Assembly (NCBI RefSeq): GCF_014191725.1
Contig: NZ_JACHWZ010000003.1
Coordinates: 1-64,000, forward strand
Reading direction: 5' to 3'
Source of the DNA: Microbulbifer rhizosphaerae
GTDB taxonomy: Bacteria > Pseudomonadota > Gammaproteobacteria > Pseudomonadales > Cellvibrionaceae
DNA: 64,000 nt
The position numbers were made by a program, and so were the translations under genes. Positions 56,475 through 64,000 of the stretch are shown here, in pieces; position 1 is the stretch's first letter, and the number at the start of each line of letters is the position of its first letter. The notes under the pieces are model-generated. The model saw only the letters and a program-made list of their open reading frames with translations, ran no database searches and was not told the origin of the DNA.

Positions 56475-57769
56475 TGCCGCTCGGATGGTGTTTGGGTGTG
56501 GGTGAAGGCGGCACCGGCGGCACCGGTAACGCCCTCGATGATTTCCCATTGGGCGCCGATCAGGTTGCGCAGGCGCATCCACTGGGCGTACAGAGAGTCG
56601 TCCAGTGACCAGGGGCGTTCGAGCAGCGGCCGGTACAGCTGCAGGGCCCGCTCCGCGCAGCTTTCCATGGAGAAGTCCTCCGCGGTGCGGAGCGCCTGCT
56701 CGCGCAGCTTGCGACGTTCCGGTAGGGGCAGGTCCCGCAGCCACTGCAAGGCGCCGATGAAATCACTGCTGTGCTGCCGTGGCAGCAGGCGGCCGTTTTT
56801 CCCGTCGCGCACCACTTCGCGAGTACCGTTGGCATCCAGCGCGATCACCGGTACACCGGCGGCCATGGCCTCGGTGAGCACCATGCCCTGGGTCTCACTG
56901 GTGGAAGCGAATACAAAGGCATCCATGGCCGCGTAGGCATTTCGCTGCGCCTCTCCCTGCAGCGTTCCCGGCATATGCAGGCGGTTGGCGAGTCCCAGAG
57001 CGGCAAACTGCCTGGTTAGCTGCTCGGTTATGGGGCCGGAGCCGACGATTAAAAAGTGCGCGTTGGTATTCTCCTGCATAAATTCCGCCACTGCACCGGC
57101 AAGGAATTCCAGGTTTTTTTCCGGCGCCAGACGCCCCAGATGTCCGAGCAGCAGGGCTGATTCCGGTATGCCGAACCGGGCCCGTGCACGGGGCCCGTCG
57201 CCGCCGCGGAAGTTCTCCAGCTGCACGCCGGTGGGCACTTCCGCGATGGAGGTTTTCACTCCGCGCTCGTGGAGCAGTTTGGCAATACTCAGGCTGGGTG
57301 CGAATACCAGGCCGGCAAGATTGGCATAGCGGGTGGCCAGCTCGATGACGAAGCGCTTCAGCGCCTGGGAGTCCGCCGGCACGTAGTGGGTATAGCGCTC
57401 GTAGAGCGTGTGGTGGGTGAAAACCAGCGGCAGCTGCCGCGAACGGGCGATGCGCAGCGCGGTCATGCCCAATAGAAACGGGTGGTGGGAGTGGACGATA
57501 TCCGGGCGGAATTCGTTGAGCTTCTCATTTAGGTGTCCGGCAAAGGGCAGGGCTACGGAGAAGTCGCTGCCATTGAAGTTCTGAATCGCGGAAATCCGCA
57601 CCACATCCTGCTCGTCCTCGTCTGTTTCGCTGCCGGTCTGCGGAAACTCCGGTGCGACGATCAAGACCTGGTGGCCACGTTTGCGATATTCCTCGCTGAA
57701 AGCCGCCACCGATCGGGCCACGCCGCCTACGTGGGGAAGGAAGGTGTTGGTCAGCATCACGATATTCAT
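56471..57769 (-). CDS. GT4 family glycosyltransferase, diacylglycerol-glucosyltransferase-like
   Basis: A 432-residue GT-B fold retaining glycosyltransferase. The acceptor domain opens MNIVMLTNTFLPHVGGVARSVAAFSEEYRKRGH. DIVHSHHPFLLGMTALRIAR and FTHHTLYERYTHYVP (about 95-128) closely recall bacterial alpha-glucosyl-diacylglycerol synthases. The donor domain has GHLGRLAPEKNLEFLAGA and the EX7E-type SETQGMVLTEAMAAGVPVIAL. The acceptor is therefore probably a lipid at the inner membrane, by analogy only. Start and stop both overlap neighbours by 4 nt, so it is coupled to the glycosidase before and the phosphatase fusion after. Confidence 0.88.
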   Translation of the reverse strand: MNIVMLTNTFLPHVGGVARSVAAFSEEYRKRGHQVLIVAPEFPQTGSETDEDEQDVVRISAIQNFNGSDFSVALPFAGHLNEKLNEFRPDIVHSHHPFLLGMTALRIARSRQLPLVFTHHTLYERYTHYVPADSQALKRFVIELATRYANLAGLVFAPSLSIAKLLHERGVKTSIAEVPTGVQLENFRGGDGPRARARFGIPESALLLGHLGRLAPEKNLEFLAGAVAEFMQENTNAHFLIVGSGPITEQLTRQFAALGLANRLHMPGTLQGEAQRNAYAAMDAFVFASTSETQGMVLTEAMAAGVPVIALDANGTREVVRDGKNGRLLPRQHSSDFIGALQWLRDLPLPERRKLREQALRTAEDFSMESCAERALQLYRPLLERPWSLDDSLYAQWMRLRNLIGAQWEIIEGVTGAAGAAFTHTQTPSERQ

Positions 57770-60006
57770 TGGCGCGATAGCTCCACAGTGCTGGCGCCGG
57801 GCGCGGCAATCACCGGGATGTGACCGAGGGCGCGCACTTCAATCGGGGGAGCGGCCCGGTGCCAATTTGCGCTCCAGGTTACCCTGGGGTTACCGCCGGG
57901 GGTTATTTCCAGGGACAGAGTGCCGAAGCGGGTCGGGGCGGGGCCGAAACGAATGGAGCCCGCAGACGTCTCCGCCAGCCACTCCTCGGGCAGGCCGGAG
58001 GCGAGGATCAGGGTTTCCCCTTCTTCGCGTACAAAACAATTGCGTTGCATGGCTACCCATTCCGCCGCTGCCCAGGCGTGCTGACCATCGCCCATACAGC
58101 CACCCAGGGAGTGCGGGTGAATAGCCTCCGGCCATTGACCGGTGGGCGATGCCAGCCTGGCCACATTGCGCATTAATTCCACGCAGCGGGCATCGCCGGC
58201 GCGCAACAGCACCTGGGCGATGTGCAGGGTGAGGTAGGCGTTGATGCCGGAATGGATCATATCCTGGAAGAAGCCGCCACTGACAAAGCATTTGTCCATC
58301 AAAAATTCCGTAAGATCCGTCAACCGGGGATCGTCGGGTGGATACAGCTGCAGCGGGTAGCCGGCGGCGATGGAACCGATGGCCCCCGCGTCCAGGCGCC
58401 GGTTGGGGGAGGCGGGCATGGCGGGCCTGCCCAGGCGTTCGGCGGCATCGGCGAGGCTTTCATCGATGGTCCGCTGGAGGTCTTCGGCCTGGGCAGCAAA
58501 GGTTTTCCCGTCATTCTCCAGTCCTTCCCGCCGGCAGATCGCCGCCGCGGCTCTCAGGCCGGCGACTCCCCAGAAGTCGTCCCAGTAGTAACAGTCATTG
58601 GGGCCCAGGTGTTCCGCGCTGAAGCCCGCCGGCAGCAGGCCGCCGCAACGGCTGCCGTCGCTGGGCAGCCGCTTGGCGTCTATCCAGCGCGCCCCGCGCA
58701 GTATCGCCTCGCGCCAATCGGCCTTTAGGGGGCGGTTGGTGAATTGGCAGAAGAGGTCGAAGATCCACAATGCCTCGCCATTGGAATCCCATTCACCGTC
58801 CTGGGAATGGAAGAATCCGTCGTGTTTCTGCCGGTGTGGGAACTGGTCCAGTGCCCGTTCGGCCCGTTCGACCAGTCCGGCGTGCAGCAGGGTTTGGATC
58901 ATGAATGCGGCGTCGCGAAACCAGAATCTCTTGTAGGTGTAGGGCCCTGGATATACGTCTTGCGGGGAGTGCAGCACCAGGGTACGGATGGCGGCATCGT
59001 AGAGAAACTGCAGCTGTTCATCCGGTACCGACATGGCGCAGTGGTTTTGCAGGTTATCCTGCCAACTTGCTGGCAATTTGCTTTTGCGTCGACCACTGTG
59101 CAGCGGGATCTTTACCCCGGTGTGCAAAGGCTTGCCGGCCTCAATGCGAAACAGCGCGGCGGCGGTGGCCATACCGACCTCGCATTCGCCGTGGACCTGG
59201 CCGGCTTGCTCCGTCAGGCGCAGGAAAATATCGCCGTGGCGGTAATTGGAGGCGAGATGGCGGTCCACCGGCCGGTCGAATTCCACTGCGGTTTTTTCCT
59301 CGATCAACCAATGGCGCCGGTCGTCGTCGAGGCGCACTTTGTGCACGAAACTCACTCCCTCCGGGTTACAGGGACGCAGGGTAACCACCAGCCAGCCGCC
59401 GCCGGCACTCCGCGCCTGCAGTTCCAGCAGGCAATGGCTGTCGTCGCTGTCCAGCTCCACTTTGGCGCGGTTGTGCAGATAGAGTTCACCTAGGGTACTT
59501 TCGGTAACCACAGACGTATTTTCGTCCATTTCCAGGCGTTGGTCGCAAGTCTTCAGTTGCGATGGAATCAATTGTTCACCCTCATCGCCAATCACCCAGG
59601 CGTCGACGGACCAGCCGTCGTAATGGGGAGTGAGCAGGCCGCGGGGGTCCACGATCGGCATTTCCTCGCAGTCGGGAATTCCCACCGCAGTCCAGTTGCG
59701 GTGGCTCAGGTTGCAATGGGTAATAGAGAAAGCGCGCGGAATAAAGGACTCGTCGCGGGGATTGAACTGGCGTTCGATCCAGTAGGGCCAGACCCAGTCC
59801 AGATTGTGCTGGATCACTTTGCTGTTGATCAGTGCGCGGGCGTGAAAAACCATTCCCGCACGCAACAGTTCGATGGGCTCGCTCACCTCCGAGGGCTCGG
59901 CAAAGCGCTGCATTCTTGCCATCACTGACATGGGATCGAGGAAGCCATGGGCCGTTGCAAATTTGCGCACGAAAAAACGCCAGGGCAGCCATTTCATCCA
60001 GGGCAT
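57766..60006 (-). CDS. Six-hairpin glycosidase, glycogen-debranching/GH63-like
   Basis: A 746-residue protein. The N-terminal half (about 90-330) is a beta-sandwich like those of amylo-alpha-1,6-glucosidases (IVDPRGLLTPHYDGWSVDAWVIG). The second half (about 345-700) is an (alpha/alpha)6 toroid with YTYKRFWFRDAAFMIQTLLHAG, HSQDGEWDSNGEALWIF, and YYWDDFWGVAGLRAAA. Acidic residues in these blocks (Asp in RDAAF, Glu in WDSNGEA) fit a GH15/GH63-type site. No signal peptide, so a cytosolic substrate such as a glucoside or glycolipid is likely. Chosen start ATG 60006 (MPWMKWLPWRFF) overlaps the VTT stop; the open frame to 60114 is inside VTT. No glycogen genes are nearby. Confidence 0.82.
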   Translation of the reverse strand: MPWMKWLPWRFFVRKFATAHGFLDPMSVMARMQRFAEPSEVSEPIELLRAGMVFHARALINSKVIQHNLDWVWPYWIERQFNPRDESFIPRAFSITHCNLSHRNWTAVGIPDCEEMPIVDPRGLLTPHYDGWSVDAWVIGDEGEQLIPSQLKTCDQRLEMDENTSVVTESTLGELYLHNRAKVELDSDDSHCLLELQARSAGGGWLVVTLRPCNPEGVSFVHKVRLDDDRRHWLIEEKTAVEFDRPVDRHLASNYRHGDIFLRLTEQAGQVHGECEVGMATAAALFRIEAGKPLHTGVKIPLHSGRRKSKLPASWQDNLQNHCAMSVPDEQLQFLYDAAIRTLVLHSPQDVYPGPYTYKRFWFRDAAFMIQTLLHAGLVERAERALDQFPHRQKHDGFFHSQDGEWDSNGEALWIFDLFCQFTNRPLKADWREAILRGARWIDAKRLPSDGSRCGGLLPAGFSAEHLGPNDCYYWDDFWGVAGLRAAAAICRREGLENDGKTFAAQAEDLQRTIDESLADAAERLGRPAMPASPNRRLDAGAIGSIAAGYPLQLYPPDDPRLTDLTEFLMDKCFVSGGFFQDMIHSGINAYLTLHIAQVLLRAGDARCVELMRNVARLASPTGQWPEAIHPHSLGGCMGDGQHAWAAAEWVAMQRNCFVREEGETLILASGLPEEWLAETSAGSIRFGPAPTRFGTLSLEITPGGNPRVTWSANWHRAAPPIEVRALGHIPVIAAPGASTVELSRQ

Positions 60007-60716
60007 CAGAGATCCTCTCGGTCGATTTTCCTCGCCAGCGCTCGGCGGGCCATGCGGGTCAACCCGATCACCGCGATCACCGCCAGCACGAACCCCATGA
60101 CGTAGAAAAACCACTGCAGTGGTGTGCGTTCAGTGGGTGCGCTTCCTATGGTGGCGAGGTCCGAGGCGATGGAGCCCAGGTAGACATTGTTCAGGCTGTA
60201 GGGAATGATGCCGATCAGGTTGCCGAGTGCGAAATCCCGCAGGCGCAACGGCGTCAGGCCAAAAAAATAATTGGAAAGCTTGAACGGAAAAAGAGGCACC
60301 AGGCGGGTCAGCATCACCATGCGCCAGCCCTCGTCCCTGATTATCTCGCCGAGGTCGGGAGGTTTGATATGCGACATCAGCCAGCGCGACGGCCGCGGGC
60401 CGAACAGGTAGCGCGCGATCAGGAAAGCCAGGGTCGAACCCAATGCCGTGCCGGCGACAACCAGCAGGGTACCCTTCACCACGCCGAATACAAAGCCGGC
60501 GCCCATGGTGAAAATGACCCCGGGCAGGAGCACCACAATCGCTGCGGCCATGATCAGGATAAACAGCAGGCTCGCCTGCCAGCCGCGACTCTCCAGCCAC
60601 TGTAGTACGGCTACAATCCGCTCGTCCAGGTCGAAGTAGAAGAGCAGGGCCAACACGGCGGCTACGACCAGGATACTGATCAGGATGATCCACACGAGGG
60701 AATGCTTTGCCGTCAT
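60006..60716 (-). CDS. TVP38/TMEM64 (VTT/DedA-like) membrane protein
   Basis: A 236-residue inner-membrane protein of the VTT family. An N-terminal span (about 8-28), then the conserved core LPGVIFTMGAGFVFGVVKGTLLVVAGTALGSTLAFLIARYLFG (about 63-105), the re-entrant-loop block LTRLVPLFPFKLSNYFFGLTPLRLRDFALGNLIGIIPYSLNNVYLGS (about 136-182), and a C-terminal span (about 205-225). Family members are lipid scramblases or phospholipid flippases (DedA, TMEM64). First gene of the operon; ATG 60716. This points to a membrane-lipid role for the operon. Confidence 0.9.
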   Translation of the reverse strand: MTAKHSLVWIILISILVVAAVLALLFYFDLDERIVAVLQWLESRGWQASLLFILIMAAAIVVLLPGVIFTMGAGFVFGVVKGTLLVVAGTALGSTLAFLIARYLFGPRPSRWLMSHIKPPDLGEIIRDEGWRMVMLTRLVPLFPFKLSNYFFGLTPLRLRDFALGNLIGIIPYSLNNVYLGSIASDLATIGSAPTERTPLQWFFYVMGFVLAVIAVIGLTRMARRALARKIDREDL

Positions 60717-60947
60717 GTTCCCGCCCGAAAATAGCTCGAAGACCGCAACTTTTAGCGCTTGCCAACTTATAGACTAGTCAAATGAAGCGGGTTCTGGGCG
60801 GGGCCTGCAAGTTTACCGAAGAGGTGTAACCGTCTTGCAAAATGGCGCTGAGCGGCTATATGGAAGTGTGGCATGGAAAAAGGTTGCGATCAGCACTGGT
60901 CTGGAATCGGGGTGTTGCCGGTCAGCCAAGTACCAAGGGAGTGAATA

Positions 60948-61703
60948 GTGATACATTTTGATCCCCGCGTTCTTGCTCCGGCAGCTGTGGCGATATTGTT
61001 CAGCGGAGCGGTGCAGAGCGCGGAAGAAGAGGACGCCTCTGATACCTCCGACAGATACGGCAGCGTTAGCGGCAGCCTGTTGCTATCCAGCAACTACATG
61101 TTCCGGGGGATATCCAACTCCAACAATCGCCCTCAGGTCCGCGGCGACCTGAACTGGTCCCATGACGTCGGCTTATACGCGGGCATTTGGGCCTCCAATA
61201 CGAATTTTGGCGGCCCTGGCAACAGCATGGAACTGGACCCTTATATCGGTTTTGCCGGCGATGTGGGGGAGACACCTTTCAGCTACGATATCGGTTTCTG
61301 GTCCTACAACTACCCGGGCTCTGAATCCGATCTCGACTATCAGGAGTCTTACCTGGTGCTCACCTACAAGGTGAATAAATTCTCCGCCAAACCGAGCTTC
61401 TGGTACTCCGATAACTATTTTGGCAAGGACTTTCTCAACGGCGTTTCCTCCTTCGCCTACGACCTGACCCTGAGCTACGAATTTCCCCTGAATATCACGC
61501 TTTCCGGGGTGGTGGGGCGGCAGACTTTCGGCTCCAGCGCTGACGAACTCGACTACACCTATTACAGCCTGGCCCTGTCCAGGACCTGTAGCGATTTTTC
61601 CTTCGAACTGAGCTGGCACGATACCAACGGAATCGAACCGTTTTTGGCGGACCCGGAGCTAGCGGATGGGAACGTGGTGGTTGGGTTGACGCGGAATTTT
61701 TAA
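60948..61703 (+). CDS. TorF family putative porin
   Basis: A 251-residue outer-membrane protein. GTG start at 60948 behind an AAGGGAG site. Signal peptide about 1-24 (cleavage after SGAVQSA). The mature part starts with an acidic stretch, then the TorF/Gcw_chp signature SGSLLLSSNYMFRGISNSNNRPQVRGDLNWSHDVGLYAGIWASN, repeated beta-hairpins (DPYIGFAGDVGE, YDIGFWSYNYPG), and a terminal Phe (VGLTRNF), as needed for the BAM machinery. The family is linked with small-solute uptake; the substrate is unknown. Single gene, divergent from the VTT operon. Confidence 0.9.
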   Translation: MIHFDPRVLAPAAVAILFSGAVQSAEEEDASDTSDRYGSVSGSLLLSSNYMFRGISNSNNRPQVRGDLNWSHDVGLYAGIWASNTNFGGPGNSMELDPYIGFAGDVGETPFSYDIGFWSYNYPGSESDLDYQESYLVLTYKVNKFSAKPSFWYSDNYFGKDFLNGVSSFAYDLTLSYEFPLNITLSGVVGRQTFGSSADELDYTYYSLALSRTCSDFSFELSWHDTNGIEPFLADPELADGNVVVGLTRNF

Positions 61704-62005
61704 TGGATATTGATAGGGCAGGGATTGACTCGGGCAATGGCTCACCACGTCCCTGTGGTTCGGCCTGCGGCCAGCTGAAGCTGCCCAAATTTGCTCTTGG
61801 CAAATTTGTCCATGGCCCTCGCCCTTCGGGCGGCAGGTTTTTGCTCCTGCAAAACCTGCATTTCCGCTGGGCGGCACTCCGCCATCCATGGCGGTCACCT
61901 ATGGCGTCCAAATCGGCTTTCCTGCCGATTTGTCGAACCCGCCAGGCTTCTCACCCTGCCCCACCGCCATATAAAAAAACCCGGCATAAGCCGGGTTTTT
62001 TTATA
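61704..62005. repeat. Non-coding repeat-rich spacer with family C copy and inverted repeat
   Basis: No credible gene. It holds CATCCATGGC and a family C unit (CAAATCGG...CCGATTTG, 61906-61934), CTTGGCAAATTTG-type repeats, and the left arm of the 32-bp inverted repeat (61954-61985). Confidence 0.6.
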
Positions 62006-62021
62006 TGGCGGTGGGGCAGGG
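61954..62021. repeat. Perfect 32-bp inverted repeat containing a tRNA-Ser 3' end copy; bidirectional terminator
   Basis: Left arm 61954-61985, right arm 61990-62021, centre ATAA, no mismatches. The right arm includes the last 16 nt of tRNA-Ser (with CCA) and its terminator half; the left arm is its reverse complement. The inner GCCGGG stem with T7/A7 flanks can terminate in both directions. Confidence 0.92.
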
Positions 62022-62093
62022 ATTCGAACCCTGGGACCTGTTACAGTCAACGGTTTTCAAGACCGCCGCTTTCGACCACTCAGCCACCCCACC
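62006..62093 (-). tRNA. tRNA-Ser (anticodon UGA)
   Basis: An 88-nt class II tRNA including encoded CCA. Acceptor stem GGTGGGG (62087-62093 side) pairs with CCCCACC, discriminator G then CCA. Anticodon stem-loop GGTCTTGAAAACC has anticodon TGA. A long variable arm (TTGACTGTAACAGG region) and T-loop GGTTCGAATCCC are present. The 3' end runs directly into the terminator within the 32-bp inverted repeat. Confidence 0.96.
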
Positions 62094-62181
62094 GAATTGT
62101 CCGGCGCATTATACCGGCCCGTTTGGCCGGTACAAGGGTGCGGACGATTTTTTTAGTAAGTTCAATGAGTTAGCTGTTTAC

Positions 62182-62336
62182 TGATCAGCGCCATCCCTGG
62201 CGCTGCCCCTTCGGGCTGTGCCTCCGGCACAGTCCAAATCGGCAATCCCTGCCGATTTGTGATCAGCGCCGTTCCTGGCGCTGGCTCTTTGGGGGTCCTG
62301 CGGCATAGTCCAAATCGGGGGCCCCTGCCGATCAGC
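62182..62336. repeat. Tandem pair of family C repeat units (about 78 bp each)
   Basis: Two adjacent units start TGATCAGCGCC, pass TCCTGGCGCTG or CCCTGGCGCTG, and end AGTCCAAATCGG...CCGAT (62182-62259 and 62260-62336). The second is more diverged. Related single units are at 37756-37784 and 61906-61934. It lies between tRNA-Ser and the rne stop. Confidence 0.75.
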
Positions 62337-62351
62337 CAACCCTCACTCGCT

Positions 62352-64000
62352 TCAGCTGGCCTCCGCCGACTCGTCACTACCGCTGTCGTTTGCCTGGGTC
62401 TCCTGGCGGGCGACCCGGGGGTCGTTGGCCGGGCGGGGCAGGGGGCGCGGGTTGTGTTCGATGGCCGCGGGTTGGGATGTATCCAGCGGTTGCAGGAGTC
62501 CCAGGTCGCGGTGCTCGGTGATGATCGCCAGTTGCTGCAGCGGTTGGGGATTTTCCCGCGGATCGTTGCTGGCGCGACCGCGCGGTGCTTCCTCCGCAGC
62601 CTCTGCTTGCGGAGCCGCTGGGGTTATCCCCGCCGCGGCCGGTAGTTCCTCTTCGGTCGGGGTTTCCCTCCCAGCAGGAACTGTGGTTGTTTCAGTTGCG
62701 GTAGCCACGGGGGTCTCTGTCTCTGCTGCCTGTGGCTCGATGGCCGGGGCCTCTTCTACAGTTTCCACAGCAGCGACCTCCTCCGGCCGGGGCTCGGGCT
62801 GTTTCTCCGGAGCAGCGGTCGCAGCGGTATCAGCTTGTGGTGCTTCAACCGGGGCTGGCTGCTCTTCGACTGCCGGTGCGGTGCTTTCTGCGATGGTTTC
62901 CCGGGCAGCTTCCTTTTCAGCCGGAGTCTCGGCTTTCACCTCTTCGCGTTTCTCTACCTTTTCGCGTTTCTCCGCAATCGGACCCGCGGTCTGGGCTGGA
63001 GCCTTTCTGCTTTCAGCGGTTTTGTTCGCAGATTTTTTCGCTTCACTCTCCGCTTCGTCGATGGCCTCGCTTACCTCCTGCTCCAGCTCTTCCTGGTTCT
63101 GGGCGACGGCTGCGGCGGCGACGTTGTCGCCGCGCCGGCCGCGACGGCGGGCCTGCGGGCGCCCACGGACATTGCTGGGACGGCGAGCCGGGTGCTGCTC
63201 GGCTTCCTTGGTTTCTTCCACTGGGGCCTGAGTGGTTGCGTCGGCCTCCACTGCGGGCTGGGCTTCGCGACGGCGCTTGTCTTCGCCACCGCCACCGCCT
63301 CCACGACGACGGCGACGGCGCTGACCCTCACCGCGGGGGCGCTCGGCTGTGGCCTCGCGGGCTTCCTCGCGTTTGTCCTCACGTTTGCCCTTGCGGACAT
63401 CGTCACGTTTGGCTTCGCGTCCTTCGTCACGTTTGGCTTCGCGGCGATCCTCGCGTTTTTCCTCGCGGGGCTCTTCCCGGCGGCGGCCGCCCCGACCGCG
63501 GTTGCCGCGCTGGCTTCGACCGCGCGGCTGCTGCTTCTCGTAGCTCTTGCCGCGACCTTTGGATTTCTTGTGCTTCTTGGTCTTGTCCTCATCGCTGCTG
63601 AACAGCTCGGAAACAGCGCTGATCAGCCGGCTGAACAGCCCGGGAACCGGTTTGGCCACCGGCGAGGGGGCCGGGGCGGTGTGTGCGATCTGTTGCACTG
63701 CGGGTTGGGCCGGCACACGCACCGGCTCTTCTTCCTTGCCGCTGGTGTCTTCGATGGTGCCGGAGATCTTGTAGGAGGTCTCCACGGTGCCGGTTTCGTC
63801 GTCGCGGAGGCGCTGTACTTCGAAGTGTGGCGTTTCCATATCCGCGTTAGGCACGATCACCACGCGGGTTTTGTTGCGGGACTCGATCTGGGAGATGGCC
63901 TTACGCTTCTCATTGAGCAGGTAGGTGGCCACGTTCACCGGGGTGATGGCGCGGATTTCCGCGCTGCGCTCCTTCTTGGCTTCCTCTTCCACCAGGCGCA
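62352..64000 (-). CDS. rne: Ribonuclease E, C-terminal part (truncated by window edge)
   Basis: The reading frame enters at 64000 and ends at 62352, about 549 codons. The first 70 residues (RLVEEEAKKERSAEIRAITPVNVATYLLNEKRKAISQIE, then VVIVPNADMETPHFEVQRLRDDE) are the end of the catalytic RNase E domain. The remainder is the disordered scaffold: a Lys/Arg/Glu-rich block (REAKRDEGREAKRDDVRKGK type, about residues 145-235) that is the RNA/RhlB-binding equivalent, an Ala/Pro/Glu-rich linker, and a C-terminal PNPase-like docking tail. RNase E initiates mRNA decay and matures tRNA and rRNA as core of the degradosome. Confidence 0.95.
   Translation of the reverse strand, partial: RLVEEEAKKERSAEIRAITPVNVATYLLNEKRKAISQIESRNKTRVVIVPNADMETPHFEVQRLRDDETGTVETSYKISGTIEDTSGKEEEPVRVPAQPAVQQIAHTAPAPSPVAKPVPGLFSRLISAVSELFSSDEDKTKKHKKSKGRGKSYEKQQPRGRSQRGNRGRGGRRREEPREEKREDRREAKRDEGREAKRDDVRKGKREDKREEAREATAERPRGEGQRRRRRRGGGGGGEDKRRREAQPAVEADATTQAPVEETKEAEQHPARRPSNVRGRPQARRRGRRGDNVAAAAVAQNQEELEQEVSEAIDEAESEAKKSANKTAESRKAPAQTAGPIAEKREKVEKREEVKAETPAEKEAARETIAESTAPAVEEQPAPVEAPQADTAATAAPEKQPEPRPEEVAAVETVEEAPAIEPQAAETETPVATATETTTVPAGRETPTEEELPAAAGITPAAPQAEAAEEAPRGRASNDPRENPQPLQQLAIITEHRDLGLLQPLDTSQPAAIEHNPRPLPRPANDPRVARQETQANDSGSDESAEAS

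Noticed and set aside
60717-60947. PHO box in front of the VTT operon
   Set aside because: No pair of CTGTCAT-like repeats was found on either strand, so phosphate control is not supported by the sequence.

Overview
The window is GC-rich chromosomal DNA of a gammaproteobacterium. Gene content and order point to the Cellvibrionales, and a Microbulbifer-like marine bacterium is my best guess: an AddAB-like nuclease pair instead of RecBCD, tusDCBE next to yccA, a secreted endonuclease I, a TorF-type porin, and DUF2970 beside metH. The genus is inferred from gene content only; no rRNA or marker phylogeny was possible. Most of the window is ordinary housekeeping sequence.

Layout. 1-3017 is an AT-richer array of at least five small minus-strand genes separated by attC-like recombination sites. 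This is a piece of integron cassette array with no integrase in view, and it carries the 3' end of a group II intron on the opposite strand. 3018-3620 is repeat-bearing non-coding DNA. 3621-10907 (minus) holds asnS, a two-gene unit (ATP-grasp ligase plus S15/CocE hydrolase), and a sulfite/nitrite reductase with its DUF934 partner. 11175-15746 (plus) holds a 38-residue membrane peptide and a YbbA/YbbP-AttH-like ABC export operon. 15794-23478 holds DUF2970-metH and a divergent 5-oxoprolinase. 23521-24370 is a HicA-like/HTH pair with its own promoter and operator. 24459-26954 is a TetR regulon with two matching operators (CurA-like reductase and DJ-1/PfpI protein). 27169-34243 holds nfuA (with an IscR-like site), chaA, hrpB, a membrane-anchored unknown and a secreted endonuclease I. 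34304-39068 holds small membrane and Cys-rich ORFs, trxC, tpm, pcp with a lipoprotein, and a DAHP synthase.

39264-46134 carries AddA-like and AddB-like genes followed by a chromosomal ccdAB module. 46210-51519 holds murI, rmuC, an AEC transporter, DUF2489, trmA and yjbQ. 51606-53780 is the tRNA 2-thiolation relay tusDCBE and yccA. 54030-60716 is a tightly overlapping four-gene operon: VTT membrane protein, six-hairpin glycosidase, GT4 glycosyltransferase, and a fused alkaline-phosphatase-like/EEP protein. I consider it the best candidate for an undescribed system, probably envelope glycolipid or phospholipid metabolism. 60948-64000 holds a TorF-type porin, tRNA-Ser(UGA) with an unusual 32-bp inverted repeat, and the 3' part of rne.

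At least four families of dispersed palindromic repeats occupy the intergenic spaces.
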